Assembly (NCBI GenBank): GCA_021782795.1
Contig: JAJXUP010000008.1
Location: forward strand, 1-33,479
Direction of reading: 5' to 3'
DNA length: 33,479 bases
DNA from: Pseudomonadota bacterium
GTDB lineage: Bacteria > Pseudomonadota > Gammaproteobacteria > Burkholderiales > Sulfuriferulaceae
Positions within the stretch are counted from its first letter, which is position 1; each line of letters begins with the position of its first letter. Positions 29,700-33,479 of the stretch are shown in pieces. Position numbers and translations under genes: made by a program. The notes under the pieces were generated by a model that was not told the DNA's origin, did no database searches, and saw nothing but the letters and a program-made list of their open reading frames with translations.

Positions 29700-30142
29700 G
29701 CCGCCTGGACGAAATTCCCGTAAGGATCATGCCCGCCGAATCCGCTGCGGGCCAGGGCCAGGCGCTGTTGCACGAACTGGCACACATGCTCGATGTTCTG
29801 TTGCGCGAAGGGCGCAGCGGGATGATCGACCTGCGCGCGCTGCCGCTCGCGGCAGCAGATTTCGCCCGTCTGCGCGCCGTGCTCGGCGAAGGCGAAGTGC
29901 ATGCCCGCATCGACGCCATGGGCGAAGCGAGTATCGTCGAAACCGGCATTCCCGGCATCTGGTGGCACACCTATCGCAGCCACGATGGCGACATCATCAC
30001 GGAAATGCTGGAAACCACCTGGTGCCCTGACATCCTGAACAGTCAGCCGGAAGATGTGACCTCCGGCCTGCAGCGACTGCGCGAGCAGTTGACCGGCGAT
30101 GCCGCGCCATCCATCCCTGCCAAGGAGGAACAGCATGCGTGA
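29696..30142 (+). CDS. Short HupH/HyaF C-terminal-domain-like hydrogenase expression/formation protein
   Basis: GEASIVETGIPGIWWHTYRSHDGDIITEMLETTWCPDIL resembles the HupH_C domain. Position between protease and small subunit. Confidence 0.65.
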   Translation: MSRLDEIPVRIMPAESAAGQGQALLHELAHMLDVLLREGRSGMIDLRALPLAAADFARLRAVLGEGEVHARIDAMGEASIVETGIPGIWWHTYRSHDGDIITEMLETTWCPDILNSQPEDVTSGLQRLREQLTGDAAPSIPAKEEQHA

Positions 30143-31187
30143 AACCCTCGACCAGTCACTGCGCAGGCAAGGCGTCAGCCGACGCGCCTTTCTCAAATAC
30201 TGCACCGCGCTGGCCTCGCTGATGGCGCTGCCGCCCGGCATGGCGCCCGCGATTGCCGCAGCGCTCGGCAAGGCAATGCGGCCTTCGGTGATCTGGCTGT
30301 CATTCCAGGAATGCACCGGGTGTACCGAATCGCTGACACGCTCGAACGCGCCCACGCTCGAAGACCTGATCTTCAACAGCATTTCACTGGATTACCATGA
30401 AACCCTGCAGGCGGCCTCCGGTACGGCTGCCGAGGCCGCACGCGAGCAGGCGATGAAAGCGTTTTACGGCAAATACCTGCTGATCGTCGACGGTTCGGTG
30501 GCCACCGGATTGCAAGGCGCCTATTCGACCGTGGCCGGCGTCACCAATCTGGACGAACTGAAAAAAGTGGCGGCCGGCGCCGCCGCGGTGGTCGCGGTCG
30601 GTTCGTGTTCGTCGTTCGGTGGCCTGCCGATGGCTCACCCCAACCCGACCGGTGCGGTGGCGGTATCCGACATCATCACCGACAAGCCCGTGATCAACGT
30701 GCCGGGTTGCCCACCCATTCCTGTGGTCATCACCGGCGTGCTGGCACACTTTCTCACCTATGGCACGCTGCCGGAAACCGACCTGCACCGGCGGCCGAAA
30801 ATGTTCTACGGTGAGACCATTCATGATCGCTGCTACCGGCGACCGTTCTACGATCAGGGCAAGTTCGCCCACACCTTCGACGACGAAGGTGCACGCAACG
30901 GCTGGTGTCTGTACGAACTCGGCTGCAAGGGGCCGATCACCTACAACAGCTGTGCCACGCTGAAATGGAATGAAGGCACCAGCTTCCCCATCGAATCCGG
31001 GCATGGTTGTCTGGGGTGTTCGGAGCCGAAGTTCTGGGACAAGGGCAGTTTCTACCAGCCGCTGTCCGGTGGCACCTGGACTGACAGCGGCACGCTGCTG
31101 GCGGCGGCGGCAGCCGGAGTCGCTGTCGGCGCCGGTGCGGCAGTACTGTCGCGCGCCCGCCAGCATCACGCGCAAGAGGAGAAATGA
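30135..31187 (+). CDS. hynS: [NiFe]-hydrogenase small subunit (Tat signal, C-terminal TM anchor)
   Basis: Tat motif SRRAFLKYC; WLSFQECTGCTES; GSCSSFGGLP; HDRCYRRPFYDQGKFA; GCLGCSEPKFWD. AAGGAGG upstream. Confidence 0.93.
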   Translation: MRETLDQSLRRQGVSRRAFLKYCTALASLMALPPGMAPAIAAALGKAMRPSVIWLSFQECTGCTESLTRSNAPTLEDLIFNSISLDYHETLQAASGTAAEAAREQAMKAFYGKYLLIVDGSVATGLQGAYSTVAGVTNLDELKKVAAGAAAVVAVGSCSSFGGLPMAHPNPTGAVAVSDIITDKPVINVPGCPPIPVVITGVLAHFLTYGTLPETDLHRRPKMFYGETIHDRCYRRPFYDQGKFAHTFDDEGARNGWCLYELGCKGPITYNSCATLKWNEGTSFPIESGHGCLGCSEPKFWDKGSFYQPLSGGTWTDSGTLLAAAAAGVAVGAGAAVLSRARQHHAQEEK

Positions 31188-31841
31188 ATGGACATGCTCG
31201 CCTTTGCCCGCGGACCGGGGCTGCACTGGTCGCTCACCATCCTGTTCGTCGGCGTGTTCTGGCGCCTGACCGGTATCCTGCTGCTGCGCCGCAGTCCGGA
31301 CTACAGTGTCGCGCGCATCTCCGGCTGGTGGACGGGCGCGCTCAGGCTGATCGCGCTGCGCTCGTGGCCAAGACGCGAATTCTCGGCCACGACCAGTTTC
31401 CCCACGCTGATCGGCTACCTGTTCCACATCGGACTGGCAGTGATCGTGTTCGGCCTGCAGCAACACATTCTGCTCATCCGCTCGCTGACCGGCCTGTCGT
31501 GGCCGAATCTGCCCAGCGGCCTCGTCAATCTGACCGCCGGCGTCACGGCGGCATCGATGCTGGCGCTGCTGATCCGCCGCATGACCAATCCGGTGCTGCG
31601 GTTACTGTCCAATTTTGACGATTATTTCAGCTGGCTGGTGGCCTTTCTGCCCGTCGCCACCGGCATGCTGGCGGTAGCGCATCTCGGCGCGCGCTACGAG
31701 ACCTTGCTGGCGCTGCACATGCTGTCTGCGGAACTGCTGTTTGTCTGGTTCCCGTTCGGCAAACTCATGCATGCCAGTCTGATCTTCCTGTCGCGCGGCA
31801 CCTCGGGTGCCCTGCTGACCCGCAAAGGAGCCGCGATATGA
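31188..31841 (+). CDS. isp1: Isp1-like cytochrome b membrane subunit (NarI/DsrM-like)
   Basis: Several TM segments with paired His (FHIGLAVIVFGLQQH and LHMLSAELLFVWFPFGKLMH). Lies between HynS and Isp2. Confidence 0.85.
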   Translation: MDMLAFARGPGLHWSLTILFVGVFWRLTGILLLRRSPDYSVARISGWWTGALRLIALRSWPRREFSATTSFPTLIGYLFHIGLAVIVFGLQQHILLIRSLTGLSWPNLPSGLVNLTAGVTAASMLALLIRRMTNPVLRLLSNFDDYFSWLVAFLPVATGMLAVAHLGARYETLLALHMLSAELLFVWFPFGKLMHASLIFLSRGTSGALLTRKGAAI

Positions 31842-33223
31842 ATACCGTGGAAATCGATGCAGTTCATCCGCTGATGACAGAAGGCCCGCGTCTGACCGTC
31901 GAACCGCCCGCAACCCGTTATGACAAGCAGGGTGATCTGCCCGACGGTGAACGCGCCGCACGTGCCGTACGCCAGTTCGTGCGCGATTTCGGCGCCACGG
32001 CGGCCACCTGGCTGGAATCCTGCATTCACTGCGGTCAGTGCGCCGAAGCCTGTCATTACTACGTCCAGACCGGCGAAGCCAAATACACCCCCGTGTGGAA
32101 ACTCGAACCGTTCAAGCAAGCCTACAAGCGTGAAGCCGGTCCGTTTGCGCCACTGTACCGGGCGCTGAACCTCAAGCGCGACGTCAGTGCCGCAGAACTC
32201 GAATCCTGGCAGGAACTCATTTACGACTCGTGCACGCTGTGCGGCCGCTGCAGCCTGATCTGCCCGATGGGCATCGATCTGGCCAGCCTGATTTCCCAGG
32301 CGCGTCACGGCATGGCGAAGGCCGGGCTGGTGCCGCACGAACTGTGGGCGGTGGCCGAACGCGCCAGCGTCGAGGGCAGCCCGCTCGGTGCCACGCCCAA
32401 GGTCTTCCGCGAACGTTGCGAATGGCTTGCCGACGAACACAACGTGGCGATCCACGTCGATCTGCCCGAAGCCGACATCCTGGTGAGCATGTCATCGATC
32501 GAGATCATGAAATATCCGGATTCGATCGTGGCCACGGCGCGCATCCTCAATTATCTGGGAACGAGCTGGACATTCCGCACCGACGGTTATGAAGCCACCA
32601 ATTTCGGCATGCTGTCGGGCAACGCCGACTGGCAGAGGGAAAGCAGCCTGCGGCTGATCAATGCAGCCGTTGCCTGCAAGGCGAAGCGACTCATCCTGCC
32701 CGAATGCGGGCATGCCTATGGTGCATTGCGCTGGCAGGGCGCCAACGTCTATGGTCAGCCGCTGCCGTTCGAAGTGGAACACATCTCCGAATTTCTTGCC
32801 CGCGAAATGCAGGCAGGCCACCTGCCCGTCAAACCGATGCCGGCCAGCGTGACTTTTCACGACCCGTGCCAGATCAGCCGGCGCGGGGGCGCGACACAGG
32901 CGCCGCGTGTCGTGCTCGACAAGCTCGGCGTCGACCTGCACGAAATGGAGATGCACGGCAACCTGAACTGGTGTTGCGGCGGCGGTGGCGGCGTGGTGAC
33001 CATCCATCGCGCCGATGCCCTGCGTTACAAGGTATTCCAGCTCAAGATGCGGCAGGTGGAAGACACTGGCGCGTCCATGCTGGTCAGCAGCTGCTCGAAC
33101 TGCCGTCAGACCTTCGATGACGGCCAGGCACATTTCCACTGGGACAAAACCATGCACAGCCTGCTCGAACTGGTGGCTGACCACCTGATCGAACCGGCCG
33201 CCAGCAAGGAGAATGCAGCATGA
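31838..33223 (+). CDS. isp2: Isp2-like iron-sulfur protein (HdrD/DsrK-like)
   Basis: Two 4Fe-4S motifs ([22 protein letters not shown]) and an intact CCG domain (NWCCGGGGG...SSCSNC). Lies before HynL. Confidence 0.9.
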   Translation: MNTVEIDAVHPLMTEGPRLTVEPPATRYDKQGDLPDGERAARAVRQFVRDFGATAATWLESCIHCGQCAEACHYYVQTGEAKYTPVWKLEPFKQAYKREAGPFAPLYRALNLKRDVSAAELESWQELIYDSCTLCGRCSLICPMGIDLASLISQARHGMAKAGLVPHELWAVAERASVEGSPLGATPKVFRERCEWLADEHNVAIHVDLPEADILVSMSSIEIMKYPDSIVATARILNYLGTSWTFRTDGYEATNFGMLSGNADWQRESSLRLINAAVACKAKRLILPECGHAYGALRWQGANVYGQPLPFEVEHISEFLAREMQAGHLPVKPMPASVTFHDPCQISRRGGATQAPRVVLDKLGVDLHEMEMHGNLNWCCGGGGGVVTIHRADALRYKVFQLKMRQVEDTGASMLVSSCSNCRQTFDDGQAHFHWDKTMHSLLELVADHLIEPAASKENAA

Positions 33224-33479
33224 ACACCCGTACCGTCGTGGTCGACCCGATCACCCGCATCGAAGGCCACCTGCGCATCGAGGCCGAAACCAGCGATTCG
33301 GGCGAGATCCTGCGCGCATCGAGCGCCGGCACCATGGTGCGCGGCATCGAGATCATTCTGCGTGGCCGCGACCCACGCGATGCCTGGGCCTTCGCCCAGC
33401 GCATCTGTGGTGTGTGCACACTGGTCCATGGCATCGCCTCGGTGCGGGCGGTGGAAAACGCGCTGAACATCGATATTCC
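33220..33479 (+). CDS. hynL: [NiFe]-hydrogenase large subunit, 3' partial
   Basis: [42 protein letters not shown]. Truncated by window end. Confidence 0.95.
   Translation, partial: MNTRTVVVDPITRIEGHLRIEAETSDSGEILRASSAGTMVRGIEIILRGRDPRDAWAFAQRICGVCTLVHGIASVRAVENALNIDI

Overview
A 33.5 kb window from a proteobacterial chromosome. A betaproteobacterial origin is inferred from gene content and was not tested. The parts, in order: (1) a DUF4410-like / small lipoprotein pair. (2) A surface-polysaccharide block with four glycosyltransferase genes, an RmlD-like SDR and a short Wzt/Wzm ABC exporter. Its middle (~2.0-8.4 kb) is strikingly AT-rich compared with its surroundings. (3) A segment with toxin-antitoxin-like genes: a solo HTH-HipA (YjjJ-type) kinase and two homologous MNT/HEPN pairs. 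Between the pairs lie a QseBC-like two-component system, a PepSY protein and MurI. (4) A housekeeping run TsaE-AmiC-MutL followed by a WbpM/CapD-type nucleotide-sugar dehydratase. (5) A complete divergent hypCABDFE maturation operon. (6) The start of an Isp-type (group 1e-like) [NiFe]-hydrogenase operon: protease, HupH-like protein, HynS, Isp1, Isp2 and HynL, with HynL cut off by the window end. The items most worth a second look are: the second HEPN protein, where the catalytic His of RX4HXY is Gln but the modifiable Tyr is kept; the hydrogenase operon with a DsrMK-like Isp1/Isp2 pair between its subunits and a minimal HupH-like protein; the divergent hyp/hyn promoter region; the ATTCA repeats over the HipA promoter; and the 10-bp perfect AT palindrome at the edge of the AT-rich polysaccharide island. 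I do not claim a wholly new system. The hydrogenase and the MNT/HEPN modules are variants of known families.
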